A DNA stretch of 64,000 bases from Caulobacteraceae bacterium PMMR1 (GCA_000733915.1 JPOM01000001.1:1116001-1180000); one strand, 5' to 3'. Positions 1 through 9,916 are shown, counted from the stretch's first letter. The notes: generated by a model from the sequence alone, not told the origin. Made by a program: numbers and translations.

Positions 1-877
1 ACCGCCGAGCAGGCGGCCAAGGCGGTGGGCGTCAGCCGCGCCACGCTGCACCGTTGGTCCAAGCGGCTGGAGCCCAGGAGCCGCCGGCCGCTGCGGGTGA
101 GGCTGAAGAGCTGGACCCCCAAGCTGGTGCGGGCGGTCCAGGATCTGCGGGACGACTACCCCATGTGGGGCCGCGCCAAGCTCGGCCCTTTGTTGCGGGA
201 GCAGGGCTTCTCCGTGTCGAACGCCACTTTAGGGCGGATCATCAGGAGCCTGGTGGACCGCGGCGTGGTGCAGCCTGTTGCGACGCTGCGTCGCCGGCCG
301 CGTTCGCACCGCTGGACGGCCCGGCGCCGCCATGCCGTGCGCCTGCCCAAGGGGCTGAGGCCCGACCGGCCAGGCGGGGTGGTGCAGATCGACACGGTGT
401 TCGTCACCCTGGCTCCGGGCAAGGCCATCAAACACTTCACCGCCTACGATCCCGTCGCCAAGTGGACCGTCGCCAAGGCGGTCAACCGCGCCACGGCCCA
501 CGCCGCCAGCCTGTTCCTCGACAAGGTCATCGCCGAGATGCCCTTCCCGGTGCAGGCCATCCAGGTCGACGGCGGTTCGGAGTTCAAGGCTTAAGTTCGA
601 GCAGGCCTGCCATGACAAAGGCCTGATCCTCTACGAGCTCCCGCCAAAGCGGCCCCAGCTCAACGGCGCGGTGGAGCGCTGCAACGGCGCCTGGCGCTAT
701 GAGGTCTACGGCGTCTACGACCTGCCGAGGTCAGTCGAGAAGCTGAACCCGCTGCTGGACGCCTTCCAGCACCGCTACAACCACCACCGGCCCCACGGCG
801 CCCTGGACGGCCTCACCCCAGCCCGCGACCTCGCCCAGCTCCAGGCCAAAGAGACCCCGCCGTCTCACATGGGCTGA
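1..877 (+). pseudogene. IS481-like transposase, 5' cut by window edge, frameshifted
   Basis: This encodes a DDE (rve-type) transposase of an insertion sequence. The reading frame is already open at base 1, so the start lies outside the window. An N-terminal helix-turn-helix (VGVSRATLHRW) is followed by the integrase core. The catalytic acids are visible in VVQIDTVF and IQVDGGSEF in the first frame and in LNGAVERCNG after the frame change. The first frame hits TAA at 592-594, and the homologous protein resumes one frame over as KFEQACHDKG from base 593. A single extra T at 591/592 explains this exactly. It is probably inactive unless the extra base is a sequencing error. The product would otherwise run to TGA at 875-877. 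Confidence 0.85.
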
Positions 878-886
878 CCCCGGACA
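875..886 (+). repeat. Candidate right terminal inverted repeat of the IS
   Basis: TGACCCCGGACA directly overlaps the transposase stop codon and ends in CA. Its complement starts TGTCCGGGGTCA, the TG...CA type of end seen in IS481 and IS3 relatives. The left end is outside the window, so the pair cannot be compared. Confidence 0.4.
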
Positions 887-1069
887 GTTGCTTCACCCGC
901 GCTCCTGCGCGACAACACCGGCCGGTCTCTGGTCGCCGCTGGATGAAGGGCGGGGGTCAGGTCACGCCCGAAGTGGCTTCTCTACGGTTCGCTACTGAAG
1001 ACATCTGCGTTCCCATTGTCGTAAACGGGCGAGACGCCGAAAGCGTTCTCCGCAACCGTGGCCGCCAGG

Positions 1070-2089
1070 TCAGGCGCCCAGCAAGCGCGCGGTGCGCGGG
1101 GCGAAGTAGGTCAAGACGCCGGCCGCGCCTGCCCGCTTGAAGGCCGTCAGGCTCTCCAGGATCGCCCGCTCCTCGTCCAGCCAGCCGTTCTGTGCGGCGG
1201 CCGTGATCATGGCGTATTCGCCGGAGACCTGGAAGGCGAAGGTCGGCAAGGCGAAGGCTTCGCTGACGCGCCGTACGATGTCGAGATAGGGCATCCCGGG
1301 CTTCACCATGACCATGTCGGCGCCCTCGGCGATGTCGAGGGCCACTTCGCGCAGGGCCTCGTCGCCGTTGCCAGGGTCCATCTGGTAAGTCTTCTTGTCC
1401 ACCGGGTTGGGCAAGCCGCCCGAGCCCAGCTTGCCCGAGCCGATCGCGTCCCGGTACGGACCGTAGAAGGCGGACGCGTACTTGGCGGCATAGGCCATGA
1501 TGGCGGTGTCCTGCAGGCCCTCGGCCTCGAGCGCCGAGCGCAGCTTGCCCACGCGGCCGTCCATCATATCGGAGGGGGCCAGCACGTCGGCGCCCGCCCG
1601 GGCCTGGACGAGGCCCTGTTCGACCAGCCGCTCGATGGTCGGGTCGTTGGCGATGCGACCGTTCTCGATCAGGCCGTCATGGCCGTGATCGGTGAAGGGG
1701 TCGAGCGCGACGTCGCAAAGCACGCCCACGCCCGGCGCGGCGTCCTTCATCGCCTTCACCGCGCGACAGACCAGCCCGTCGGGATTGGCGGCGTCCGACC
1801 CCTGGGCGTCCTTCCGCTCCCCGTCGATGTAGGGGAAGACGGCGATGCAGGGGATGCCGAGGCGCTCGGCCTGCCGCGCCGCCTCCGCCGCCCGCCTCAC
1901 CGACAGCCGCGGCGCGCCGGGCATGGACCCTACGGGTATCTCGTCCTCCGCCCCATCGTGCACCACCAGCGGCCAGATCAGGTCGGAGGGCGTGAGCACG
2001 GTCTCGCGCACCAGCCTTCGGATCCAGTCGGCCTGCCGCAGGCGCCTGAGGCGCAAGGCGGGGTAGGGGGCCAGCGGCGCGCGGCTCAT
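1070..2089 (-). CDS. hemB: Delta-aminolevulinic acid dehydratase (porphobilinogen synthase)
   Basis: This cytosolic enzyme condenses two 5-aminolevulinate molecules into porphobilinogen for heme and other tetrapyrroles. The 339 aa length is normal for the family. The two active-site lysines are visible as K203 in AYAAKYASAFYGPYRDA and K263 in MVKPGMPYLDI. The metal-site segment reads CDVALDPFTDHGHDG, which lacks the cysteine triad of zinc enzymes. It is therefore the magnesium-dependent type common in alphaproteobacteria. The gene runs on the minus strand, 25 bp downstream of a membrane-protein gene, and could share its transcript. Identification is secure. Confidence 0.97.
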   Translation of the reverse strand: MSRAPLAPYPALRLRRLRQADWIRRLVRETVLTPSDLIWPLVVHDGAEDEIPVGSMPGAPRLSVRRAAEAARQAERLGIPCIAVFPYIDGERKDAQGSDAANPDGLVCRAVKAMKDAAPGVGVLCDVALDPFTDHGHDGLIENGRIANDPTIERLVEQGLVQARAGADVLAPSDMMDGRVGKLRSALEAEGLQDTAIMAYAAKYASAFYGPYRDAIGSGKLGSGGLPNPVDKKTYQMDPGNGDEALREVALDIAEGADMVMVKPGMPYLDIVRRVSEAFALPTFAFQVSGEYAMITAAAQNGWLDEERAILESLTAFKRAGAAGVLTYFAPRTARLLGA

Positions 2090-2114
2090 CGGATCGGCTT
2101 CTCGTTTCGTCGGC

Positions 2115-2621
2115 TCAGGTCGTGAACCTGGCGATGGGCCGATTTCCGAGCAGGCGCAACAGCCCGACGATCGAGGCCACGAAGGTGTAGAGCCCGCAGG
2201 CGCAGAGGCTGACCAGGCCGGCGACGAACAGCCCCGCCGTCCAGACGCCCTTGTGCACGATGACAGGAGGGTGCGGGTCCGTCACGGCCGGAGGCGCGAT
2301 CAGGCCGGCGTTGCGGCCCTGCTCGATCACGAAATTGCCGAGCTGGTCCAGCGCCAGGCCGCTCGCGCCCAGCGCGCACAGGATCGCCAGCACCAGCAAG
2401 GTCAGGCCTACGCCGAAGATGTGCGATTGGTTGCGATAGTGGCTGCGGATGAGCCAGTGCGAGTCGTTGCGGTGCGCCAGGGCGAGCACGAAGGCGACCA
2501 CCGCGGGCGCGCCGAACAGGAAGGGCGAGACGATCAGGAGTCCGTAACCCACGAAGGCCACGCCCCGGTCGAACCCGGCCATCAGCGGGTCGCCCTCGTA
2601 GTGTTCCGCACCGTCCGTCAT
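2115..2621 (-). CDS. Small multi-pass inner-membrane protein, probably DUF4870-like
   Basis: The product is about 168 aa. It has hydrophobic segments near residues 20-50, 75-100 and 128-160 and a soluble stretch around HRNDSHWLIRSHYRNQ. This layout resembles DUF4870/RDD-type small membrane proteins, but I do not recognise a specific function. The ATG at 2621 was chosen because AAGGAGG lies about 8 nt upstream. The longer frame reaching 2684 has no such site. It is divergent from the acyl-CoA dehydrogenase gene and upstream of hemB on the same strand, so cotranscription with hemB is plausible. Confidence 0.7.
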   Translation of the reverse strand: MTDGAEHYEGDPLMAGFDRGVAFVGYGLLIVSPFLFGAPAVVAFVLALAHRNDSHWLIRSHYRNQSHIFGVGLTLLVLAILCALGASGLALDQLGNFVIEQGRNAGLIAPPAVTDPHPPVIVHKGVWTAGLFVAGLVSLCACGLYTFVASIVGLLRLLGNRPIARFTT

Positions 2622-2731
2622 GGGCAGGGCCTCCTTCAGCCCGTCGCTGATTGACAGATGGGGAGGGCGCCCGCCATTGCTCAAGCCTGCCTCCCACGAG
2701 GCAAAGCTTCCACCCCCGACCGAGGTTCCGC

Positions 2732-3871
2732 GTGGACTTTACCCTCAACGACGATCAGCGCGCGATCCAGGAGGCCGCGCGCGCCTTCGCCGAGGCAGAA
2801 CTTGCCCCCCACTCGGCCCGCTGGGACGAAGAGAAACATTTTCCCGTCGACGTGATCAAGAAGGCGGCCGAGCTCGGCTTCGCCGGCATCTATGTCCGGG
2901 AGGATGTCGGCGGCTCGGCGCTGAAGCGCCTGGATGCGGCGATCATCTTCGAAGAGCTGTCGCGGGGCGACGTGTCCACGGCCGCCTTCATCTCGATCCA
3001 CAATATGGCGAGCTGGATGATCGACCGCTTTGGGTCGGACGCGCTGCGTCAGGCCTATCTGCCGCGTCTGACCTCGATGGAGTTGATCGCCTCCTACTGC
3101 CTGACGGAGCCCGGCTCAGGCTCCGACGCCGCCAGCCTGCGCACCTCCGCCCGGCTCGAGGGCGACCACTACGTAGTGAACGGGTCGAAGGCCTTCATCT
3201 CCGGCGCAGGCGTCTCGGATGTCTATGTCGTGATGGTGCGGACCGGCGAGTTCGGGCCCAAGGGCGTCTCCACCCTCGTGGTCGAGAAGGGCTGGGAGGG
3301 CCTGAGCTTCGGCGCGAACGAGCGCAAGATGGGCTGGAACAGCCAGCCGACCGCCCAGGTGAACTTCGACAATGTCCGCGTGCCGGTGAAAAACCGCGTC
3401 GGCGCCGAGGGCGACGGCTTCCGCTTCGCCATGATGGGGCTGGACGGGGGGCGGCTGAACATCGCGGCCTGTTCGCTGGGCGGGGCGGGCTTCGCGCTCG
3501 ACACGGCGAAGGCCTACATCGGCGAGCGCAAGCAGTTCGGCCGGGCGCTGAAGGAGTTCCAGGCGCTGCAGTTCAAGATCGCCGACATGGCGACCGAGCT
3601 GGAGGCCGCCCGCCTGATGGTGCGCAACGCCGCCGACGCCCTCGACAAAGGCTCGCCCCACGCGACCCAGCTCTGCGCCATGGCCAAGCGGTTCGCCACC
3701 GACGCCGGCTTCGAGGTCGCCAACCAGGCGCTGCAGCTGCATGGCGGCTACGGCTACCTGAAGGACTATCCGCTGGAGCGCGTCGTGCGGGACCTGCGCG
3801 TGCACCAGATCCTGGAAGGCACCAACGAGATCATGCGGGTGATCACCGCCCGCGAGATGCTGCGGCAGTAG
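2732..3871 (+). CDS. Acyl-CoA dehydrogenase, probably isobutyryl-CoA dehydrogenase
   Basis: This FAD-dependent enzyme of about 379 aa probably oxidises isobutyryl-CoA to methacrylyl-CoA in valine degradation. It has the acyl-CoA dehydrogenase order of N-terminal helical domain, middle beta domain ([13 protein letters not shown], the flavin/substrate motif) and C-terminal helical domain. The C-terminal domain carries [18 protein letters not shown] and the family signature [19 protein letters not shown] followed by LEGTNEIMR. The GTG at 2732 is preceded by GAGG 7 bases upstream. The next gene is a 3-hydroxyisobutyryl-CoA hydrolase, two steps later in the same pathway, which supports the substrate assignment. 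The exact acyl substrate remains an inference. Confidence 0.85.
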   Translation: MDFTLNDDQRAIQEAARAFAEAELAPHSARWDEEKHFPVDVIKKAAELGFAGIYVREDVGGSALKRLDAAIIFEELSRGDVSTAAFISIHNMASWMIDRFGSDALRQAYLPRLTSMELIASYCLTEPGSGSDAASLRTSARLEGDHYVVNGSKAFISGAGVSDVYVVMVRTGEFGPKGVSTLVVEKGWEGLSFGANERKMGWNSQPTAQVNFDNVRVPVKNRVGAEGDGFRFAMMGLDGGRLNIAACSLGGAGFALDTAKAYIGERKQFGRALKEFQALQFKIADMATELEAARLMVRNAADALDKGSPHATQLCAMAKRFATDAGFEVANQALQLHGGYGYLKDYPLERVVRDLRVHQILEGTNEIMRVITAREMLRQ

Positions 3872-3917
3872 GCGCGCGACTGGACCGCGCGCTCAAACGC
3901 AACGTGGAGGCGATGGC

Positions 3918-4979
3918 TTGTCGTTAGGCGCCGAACACTCCCCCGTCCTGGCGCGCGTCGAGGGCGCGGTCGGGCGGCTGACCCTGAACCGGCCGAAGGC
4001 GCTGCACGCGCTCACGACGCAGATGTGCCGGCTGATGATCGACGCCCTGCTGGCCTGGCGCGCGGACCCGGCGGTCGAGGCGGTGCTGATCGATCACGCC
4101 GGCGAGCGCGGCTTCTGTGCGGGGGGCGACATCCGCATGCTGGCGGAGAGCGGCGCGGGCGACGCGGTGCAGGCGCGGGAGTTCTTCCACACCGAGTATC
4201 GGCTGAATGCGCTGCTGTTCGACTACCCCAAGCCGGTGGTCGCGATCATGGACGGCGTCGTCATGGGCGGCGGGGTGGGCATCGCCGCGCCCGCCCGCTA
4301 CCGGATCGCGACGGAGCGCACGATCTTCGCCATGCCCGAGACCGGCATCGGCCTCTTCCCCGACGTCGGCGGCGGCTGGTTCCTGCCGCGGCTGCCGGGG
4401 CATGCGGGGCTCTGGCTGGCGCTGACGGGGGCGCGGATCAAGGCGGCGGACTGCCTGCGGCTGGGGCTGGCCACCGACTATGTCGAGAGCGCCCGGATCG
4501 AGGCGCTGAAGGCCGCGCTGATCGCCCGTCCGGACGCGATCGAGACGGTGCTGAGCGAGATCGAGGCCGACGCCGGGGCGCCCCCGTTCGCCCAGCATCA
4601 GGACGAGATCGCGCGCCTGTTCGCCCTGGAGAGCGTGGAGGCGATCTTCGCGGCCCTGGCCGCCGAGGGGAGCGCCTGGGCGGAGGCGCAACTGCAGGCG
4701 CTGAAGACCAAGTCGCCCCAGACGCTAAAGGTCGCCTTCCGCCAGCTGCAGGCGGGGGGGCGCATGACCCGCTTCTACGACAACATGGCCATGGAGTACC
4801 GCATCGCCTCCCGCGTGGTGCGCCGGCACGACTTCCTGGAGGGGGTGCGCGCGGTGATCGTGGACAAGGACAATGCGCCGCGCTGGGACCCTGCGACCCT
4901 TGAGGGCGTCAGCGAGGCCCTGCTGGCCGAGATCTTCGCGCCCCTGCCCCCCGAGGAGGAGTGGACGCCGCTGCCCTGA
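3918..4979 (+). CDS. 3-hydroxyisobutyryl-CoA hydrolase (enoyl-CoA hydratase/isomerase family)
   Basis: This 353 aa crotonase-fold enzyme probably releases 3-hydroxyisobutyrate from its CoA ester in valine catabolism. Motifs typical of the hydrolase branch are NRPKALHAL, ERGFCAGGDIRML (oxyanion hole), YPKPVVAIMDGVVMGGGVG and TIFAMPETGIGLFPDVGGG. The extended C-terminal region beyond 250 residues also fits this branch rather than simple enoyl-CoA hydratases. The start is TTG at 3918, with GGAGG about 8 nt upstream. It lies 46 bp after the acyl-CoA dehydrogenase gene, so the two are probably one operon. Confidence 0.88.
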   Translation: MSLGAEHSPVLARVEGAVGRLTLNRPKALHALTTQMCRLMIDALLAWRADPAVEAVLIDHAGERGFCAGGDIRMLAESGAGDAVQAREFFHTEYRLNALLFDYPKPVVAIMDGVVMGGGVGIAAPARYRIATERTIFAMPETGIGLFPDVGGGWFLPRLPGHAGLWLALTGARIKAADCLRLGLATDYVESARIEALKAALIARPDAIETVLSEIEADAGAPPFAQHQDEIARLFALESVEAIFAALAAEGSAWAEAQLQALKTKSPQTLKVAFRQLQAGGRMTRFYDNMAMEYRIASRVVRRHDFLEGVRAVIVDKDNAPRWDPATLEGVSEALLAEIFAPLPPEEEWTPLP

Positions 4980-4985
4980 GCCAGA

Positions 4986-6241
4986 TCAGGCGCTGAGCTC
5001 CGGCGCCAGCTGGGACGAGGGCCTGAGCTCGCCCTCGAAGCGGGCCACGGCGGCGGCGGCGACGGAGTTGCCGATCACGTTGGTGGCGCTGCGTCCCATG
5101 TCGAGGAAGTGGTCCACGCCCAGCACGAGCAGCAGCCCGGCCTCGGGTATCTTGAAGTAGGGCAGGGTCGCGGCGATCACGACCAGCGACGCCCGCGGCA
5201 CGCCGGCGATCCCCTTGCTGGTCAGCAGGAACAGCAACAGCATGAAGCCTCGCTGCGCCAGGCTCAGGTGCACGCCGTAGACCTGGGCGATGAAGAGGCT
5301 CGCGAAGGTGCAATACATCATCGAGCCGTCGAGGTTGAACGAGTAGCCGAGCGGCAGGACGAAGCTTGCGATCTTCTTCGATACGCCGAACCGCTCCAGC
5401 TCCTCTAGCGTGCGCGGATAGGCGCTCTCGGAGCTCGCGGTCGAAAAGGCGAGCAGCGCCGGCTGGCGGATCATGCCGAAGAGGCCGCCCACGCGCCGGG
5501 GGCCGATGACCAGCGCCCCTGCAGCCACGATCACGACCCACAGGATCGCCAGCGACGCGTAGAACCCGCCCACGAAGCGGGCATAGGTGACCAGCAGCTC
5601 GAGCCCCTCCGTGGTGACCGCCGCCGCGATGGCCGCGAAGACCGCGAAGGGCGCGAACACCATGACATAGTTGGTCACCTTCAGCATGACCGCGGCGAGC
5701 TGCTCGATCCCGGTAAGAAGCGCGCCCGCCCGCTCGCCGAGGGAGGCGATGGCCAGCCCCGCGAACAGGGAGAAGACCACGATCTGCAGGATCTCGTTCT
5801 TGGCCATGGCGTCCACGACCGAGGCTGGAAAGACGTGGGCCAGGAAGTCCTTCACCGAAAGCGAGGTCTGGACGCCGGCGACGGCGCTGGCGGGGGCGGG
5901 GCGAGCGCCAGGCCCCGGCCGGGCTGCAACCACTCCACCATCGCCATCCCGATCGCGAGCGAGACGATCCCGGCCACGACGAACCAGAGGATCGCCTTCA
6001 GCCCGACCCGCCCGATGGCCGCGCCGTCGCCCATGTGAGCGATGCCCGCCACCAGGGTGGAAAGCACGAGCGGGGCGATGATCATCTTGATCAGGCGCAG
6101 GAAGGTGTCGGTGACCAAAGAGAACCAGCCCGCAATCTCGCGCGCCTGCGCCGGGGTCGACGCCGAGGCGTGCAGCACGACGCCTGCCGCCAGCCCCAGC
6201 AGCATGCCGAGCAGGATGAGCAGCGTGAACCGTTGCGACAT
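4986..6241 (-). pseudogene. Dicarboxylate/amino acid:cation symporter (DAACS family), frameshifted
   Basis: Two overlapping minus-strand frames together make a normal-length (about 418 aa) sodium- or proton-coupled dicarboxylate/glutamate symporter. The upstream frame (6241 down to about 5900) gives the first three membrane helices, including RLIKMIIAPLVLSTLVAGI. The other frame (about 5890 to 4986) gives the rest, with the conserved serine-rich hairpin AFSTASSESAYPRTLEE, the LGYSFNLDGSMMY motif and the DHFLDMGRSATNVIGNS signature. The switch falls in the G-tracts at 5892-5901, where one missing base restores a single frame. The family is secure. Whether the gene is truly broken is doubtful, because other genes here show the same defect. 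Confidence 0.85.
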
Positions 6242-6303
6242 GCGCCCCCCGAGGTCCCAGAGCGACTGAGCCTAGAAGCCGACGCGGCGCGGGGGAAGCG
6301 CGC

Positions 6304-6480
6304 TCAGGTCTTCTTGGGCGGCGTCTGGTCGCGCGCTACGCCCGCTTCGTGCAGCGCGATGGCGATCGCCTGGCGAGGGGTCTTCACCTTGCGGCCGCCG
6401 TTCGCCTTCAGGTCGCCCGCCTTGAAGTCGTGCATGACGCGCTCCACGATCGCTTTCTGCTTCGGCGTCTCCTTGGTCAT
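6304..6480 (-). CDS. Small DUF6496-like protein
   Basis: This short gene encodes 58 aa beginning MTKETPKQKAIVERVMHDFK. A central segment, FKAGDLKANGGRKVKTPRQA, is followed by an alanine/isoleucine helix (IAIALHEAG). This pattern of a charged helix, a K/G-rich linker and QAIAIAL matches the DUF6496 family as I remember it, whose role is unknown. A good ribosome site, AAAGGAG, precedes the ATG by about 8 nt. The gene ends 63 bp from the start of the upstream-lying symporter gene on the same strand and begins just after the flavoprotein gene, so all three may be cotranscribed. Confidence 0.75.
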   Translation of the reverse strand: MTKETPKQKAIVERVMHDFKAGDLKANGGRKVKTPRQAIAIALHEAGVARDQTPPKKT

Positions 6481-6498
6481 GGCCAGGCTCCTTTCGGT

Positions 6499-7434
6499 TC
6501 AGGCGGTGAGCGCGAGGCGGGGCGCGGAGCCTCCGGCCAGCACGCGGGGGAGGCGGTTGTGCACGGCCGTGGCCGCCTTGGCGGCCTCGCCTTCCGCGAC
6601 GCTGATCTGGTTCAGCCCCAGGACCACGTCGCCGGCGGCGTAAAGACCCGGAACGCTCGTCTCCTGGTGCGCGTCGACGAGGAGGCGGCCGTCCTTGGCC
6701 AGCGCCGCGCCCATCGCCGCCGCCAGCCCGTCCTGGGGCGTGACCCCAAAGGCGGTGTAGACCGCGTCGAAGGGGCGCTCGAGCCCGTCCGCGTGGCGGA
6801 GCGCGGTGCGTCGGTCCTGCGCGATCTCCACCGCCCGGACCGGGGCGCGCAGGACCTCCACCTGAGCCTCGGCCAGTTGCTGCGCGAGATCGTTCGGCAG
6901 CTCGCCGGACGTCAGCACCACCGTCACCTCGGCCGACCAGGTCCGCAGGAAGAGCGCCTCACGCGCCGCATGCGCGCCATCGCCCACCACCGCCACCGTG
7001 CGCCCGATCGTCTCGAAGCCGTCGCAGATCGGGCAGATGCGGACCCGCCCCGCCTTCACGGCCTCGGCGATGGGGCCGAGTTCGGGCGGCGCGTTCTCGG
7101 TGACGCCCGTGGCCAGGATGACGAAGGACGCCCTGAGGCTTTCGGAGTCCGTCCCCGCCTCGAACCCTTCCGGCGTGCGCGTCAGCCCAGACACGCGCCC
7201 GGGCGTGATCTCGGCCCCGTAGCGCGTCGCCTGGCCGCGCAGGCGCTCCAGCAACTCAGGCCCGGGCAGCCCGTCAGGAAAGCCTGGCAGGTTGCGGCTG
7301 CGCGGGATCCAGGCCGCGCGGCTTTCGCCTCCGTCCAGCACCCGCACCCGTCGGCGGAAGCGCGCGAGGTAGACGGCGGCGGTGAGGCCCGCGGGGCCCG
7401 CGCCGATCACGAGGCAGTCGAGAGAGGGCGGCAT
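6499..7434 (-). CDS. Thioredoxin-reductase-like FAD/NAD(P)-dependent oxidoreductase
   Basis: The product is about 311 aa with the thioredoxin reductase fold. The FAD-binding GAGPAG lies at residues 10-15. The redox pair is in CPICD, with cysteines near 134 and 137. An NAD(P)-binding glycine motif follows in [10 protein letters not shown], and the C-terminal FAD motif is GLYAAGDVV. It may reduce thioredoxin or a related thiol partner, or act as a ferredoxin-like flavin reductase, so the substrate is uncertain. The ATG at 7434 begins [13 protein letters not shown]. An in-frame ATG at 7452 is also possible. It is divergent from a response regulator gene, with about 70 bp between the starts that must hold both promoters. 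Confidence 0.85.
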   Translation of the reverse strand: MPPSLDCLVIGAGPAGLTAAVYLARFRRRVRVLDGGESRAAWIPRSRNLPGFPDGLPGPELLERLRGQATRYGAEITPGRVSGLTRTPEGFEAGTDSESLRASFVILATGVTENAPPELGPIAEAVKAGRVRICPICDGFETIGRTVAVVGDGAHAAREALFLRTWSAEVTVVLTSGELPNDLAQQLAEAQVEVLRAPVRAVEIAQDRRTALRHADGLERPFDAVYTAFGVTPQDGLAAAMGAALAKDGRLLVDAHQETSVPGLYAAGDVVLGLNQISVAEGEAAKAATAVHNRLPRVLAGGSAPRLALTA

Positions 7435-7507
7435 GGCGTCTGAACCCTTCATCCGCGATGAAGTTCGCCCTAGGTTTCGATCAGGGTCGGCAACAGTCGA
7501 GGCGCGG

Positions 7508-8191
7508 GTGAGCGGACGCATCCTGCTGGTGGAGGACGACGCGGACACGGCGGAGTACGTCGCCAAGGGCCTGCGCGAGGCCGGCTTCACCGTGGAGCAC
7601 GTGACCGACGGGCGGGACGGACTCTATCTCGCGTCGTCCTCAGCCTTCGACGCTGTCGTGATGGACCGGCTCTTGCCCGGCATGGACGGGCTCTCGGTAG
7701 TCAAGGCGCTCCGGGCGGGGGGCGTGGAGACGCCGGTCCTGTTCCTCTCCGCCCTGGCTCAGCTCGACGAGCGGGTCACGGGCCTGCGCGCCGGCGGCGA
7801 CGACTACCTCACCAAGCCGTTCGGGTTCTCGGAGCTGCACGCGCGGCTGGAGAACCTGCTTCGACGCCGCCCCGGCACGTCGGTGGAGACGGTGCTCCGC
7901 TGCGGCGACCTGGAGATGGACCTGCTGTCGCGCAAGGTGACGCGGGGCGGCAAAACGCTCGACCTTCTCCCTAGGGAATTCAAGCTTCTGGAGTATTTCC
8001 TTCGCAGCAAGGATCGGGTGGTGACGCGCACCATGCTGCTGGAGCAGGTCTGGGACTATCGCTTCGACCCGCACACCTCGATCATCGACACCCACATCTC
8101 CAGGCTTCGAAAGAAGCTGGACGAGGGCTTCGAGAAGCCGCTGCTCCACACGCTCCGGGGTGTCGGCTATCGCCTTTCCGAAGCACCCTGA
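7508..8191 (+). CDS. OmpR-family DNA-binding response regulator
   Basis: This 227 aa transcription factor has an N-terminal receiver domain and a C-terminal winged helix. The acidic pocket is at EDD (residues 9-11) and the phospho-acceptor is D53 in [13 protein letters not shown]. The conserved lysine is in DYLTKPFG. The DNA-binding domain (about 130-225) contains [13 protein letters not shown] and the recognition-helix segment [16 protein letters not shown]. The GTG at 7508 has GAGG 5 nt upstream. The histidine kinase gene starts 6 bp after the stop, so the two form one transcription unit. The signal and target genes are not evident from sequence. Confidence 0.93.
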   Translation: MSGRILLVEDDADTAEYVAKGLREAGFTVEHVTDGRDGLYLASSSAFDAVVMDRLLPGMDGLSVVKALRAGGVETPVLFLSALAQLDERVTGLRAGGDDYLTKPFGFSELHARLENLLRRRPGTSVETVLRCGDLEMDLLSRKVTRGGKTLDLLPREFKLLEYFLRSKDRVVTRTMLLEQVWDYRFDPHTSIIDTHISRLRKKLDEGFEKPLLHTLRGVGYRLSEAP

Positions 8192-8197
8192 GGCCGG

Positions 8198-9559
8198 ATG
8201 GCGGGGCGGATCGGCAGCTTTCGGCCGCAGACTTTCCTGGCGTTCGCGCTGGCCCTCGTGGTGGGCGCGAGCGCGGCGGCCCTGGTCGTGGTCTATGCGA
8301 CGGGCTCGGGCATCATCTCCGAGCGCGAGCGGGCGGAGGCTCTGGCGGAACGCGACCTCCTCGACGAGGTCTATCAGGAACAGGGACTGCAGAGCCTGAT
8401 CAACGCCGTGGCCCGGCGCACGCGCTTCTCCGCCAGCGGGGAGCGCTACGGCGTGTTCGGGCCTCAGGGCCAGCCCCTCGCCGGCGACCTGCAAGGCTTT
8501 AATCCCGCCTTCCGTGATGCGGACTGGCGGCTCGTGCGCGTGCGCCGGCCGACGCCTGAAACCCTGCACGTCGTCGCCGCCACCCTGGACGACGGCGGCC
8601 TGCTGGTGGTCGGTCGCGACCGGGCGAACCAAGCGCGCTTCGAACGTTCGGTGGTCTACGGCTTCATCGCCGCCTTCCTGATCGTGGCGGTGGCGAGCGG
8701 CGTGGCTGGCCTGGCGCTGAACGCGGCGGTGCTGCAGCGCGTGGAGGCGATCGCGGCGACGGCGGAGCGCATCGCGAGCGGCGATCTTTCCGCCCGCACC
8801 GTAATCTCCGACCCTGAAGACCCCTTCGGCCGCATCGCCGGCTCGCTCAACGCCATGCTCGACCGCATCGAGGCCCTGATGAACGGGATGCGGAGCGTGA
8901 CCGACAGTGTCGCCCACGACCTGCGCTCGCCCCTGACGCGCATGAAGGGCGCGCTCGCGAGGGCCCAGCACCCCTCCACGCCCGAGCCGGAGCGGAGCGA
9001 AGCGATCGCCGTCGCCGAGACCGAGGCGGATCGAACGCTGGCCACGCTCTCCGCCCTGCTGGACATCGCCCGGGCGGAGTCGGGGCTCTCCCGCGACGTC
9101 ATGCGGCCGGTGGACTTGAGGGCGCTAATGGCCGAGGTGGCCGACGTGTTCGCGCCGGTGATCGAGGACGCGGGCCAGAGCCTGACCCTGGACCTCGGCA
9201 GTCTGCCGACGCCCGTCGCCGCCCACGAGGCCCTGGTCCGCCAGGCGGTCGGCAACCTTCTGCACAACGCCGCCCAGCATGCGGGGGAGGGGGCGGAGGT
9301 GGCGCTGCGCCTGCGCGACCTCGGCGCGCTGGTGGAGATCGAGGTCGCCGACAGCGGCCCCGGCGTGCCCGAGGCGGATCGGGAACGGGTGCAGGAGCGC
9401 TTCGTGCGGCTGGACGCGGCGCGCTCAGGCGGCGGCTCGGGCCTGGGGCTCGCCATCGCTGCGGCCTGCGCCCGCCTGCACGGAGGCGCGCTGGTGCTGG
9501 GCGACGCCGAACCCGGCCTGCTCGCCCGCCTCACCCTGGAACGGGGCGCGGCCGCGTAA
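8198..9559 (+). CDS. Sensor histidine kinase, partner of the preceding regulator
   Basis: This 453 aa inner-membrane kinase has membrane helices near residues 11-35 and 152-178. They enclose a periplasmic sensor of about 115 residues with no recognisable ligand fold. A HAMP linker follows (about 178-232), then the dimerisation/phospho-acceptor domain with H240 in DSVAHDLRSPLTRMKGAL. The ATP-binding domain shows the N-box LLHNAAQHAG, DSGPGVPEADRERV and GGSGLGLAIAAA. It is immediately downstream of the OmpR-type regulator, its likely partner. Downstream is rpoB, with a 357 bp gap. Confidence 0.93.
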   Translation: MAGRIGSFRPQTFLAFALALVVGASAAALVVVYATGSGIISERERAEALAERDLLDEVYQEQGLQSLINAVARRTRFSASGERYGVFGPQGQPLAGDLQGFNPAFRDADWRLVRVRRPTPETLHVVAATLDDGGLLVVGRDRANQARFERSVVYGFIAAFLIVAVASGVAGLALNAAVLQRVEAIAATAERIASGDLSARTVISDPEDPFGRIAGSLNAMLDRIEALMNGMRSVTDSVAHDLRSPLTRMKGALARAQHPSTPEPERSEAIAVAETEADRTLATLSALLDIARAESGLSRDVMRPVDLRALMAEVADVFAPVIEDAGQSLTLDLGSLPTPVAAHEALVRQAVGNLLHNAAQHAGEGAEVALRLRDLGALVEIEVADSGPGVPEADRERVQERFVRLDAARSGGGSGLGLAIAAACARLHGGALVLGDAEPGLLARLTLERGAAA

Positions 9560-9916
9560 CTCCCGCGCCGAACTCGCGCGCGAAATGACTTCACAAGCCC
9601 CGCCTATCCCCCTATATCCGCCGGCCTCACACACACGACTCGCGTCTGCATGCGCCCCAGCGCGCCAGACGCAAAGCCCCCGAGGCGTGCGGGATCGCCC
9701 TCCCGCGCTGCGAAGGGGCGCCGTCGGTTCCTCTCCCGGGAATGCGGCGGCGGCCGAAGAGCGTCCGGCGGAGCCTCCGGTTCCCCGACGGGCGGACGCG
9801 TAAGACCTGGCGCCGCGGGCGCCCGGAGCCGGCGTGCGTCGCGTTCGGTCCGGGGTCGCCTGCGATAGATGATTGTCGAGGCGGCCGATCCTCGCGGCCG
9901 CCTTAAGGGAGCAATG
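9560..9916 (+). other. Gene-free GC-rich leader between the histidine kinase and rpoB
   Basis: No convincing coding region is visible in these 357 bases. A promoter candidate sits at its left end, so the rpoB mRNA would have a leader of roughly 290 nt. Several GC-rich inverted repeats occur, including GGCGCC-GCG-GGCGCC near 9810 and GGCGGCC with GGCCGCC just before the rpoB ribosome site. The leader could be regulatory, but nothing here matches a known RNA family that I recognise. Confidence 0.55.
9590..9618 (+). promoter_or_regulatory. Candidate housekeeping promoter for rpoBC
   Basis: TTCACA (9590-9595) and TATATC (9613-9618) are separated by exactly 17 bp. The -10 region CTATATC also fits the GCTANAWC-like element described for Caulobacter housekeeping promoters. 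It is placed upstream of the long rpoB leader. Confidence 0.5.

Noticed and set aside
943-1140. Small open frame between the IS and hemB
   Set aside because: It runs into the 3' end of hemB on the other strand and its composition is Arg-rich noise. No ribosome site is seen.
5109-5408. Plus-strand frame rich in His and Gln opposite the symporter
   Set aside because: Its composition is that of an antisense shadow, and the minus strand clearly carries the real gene.
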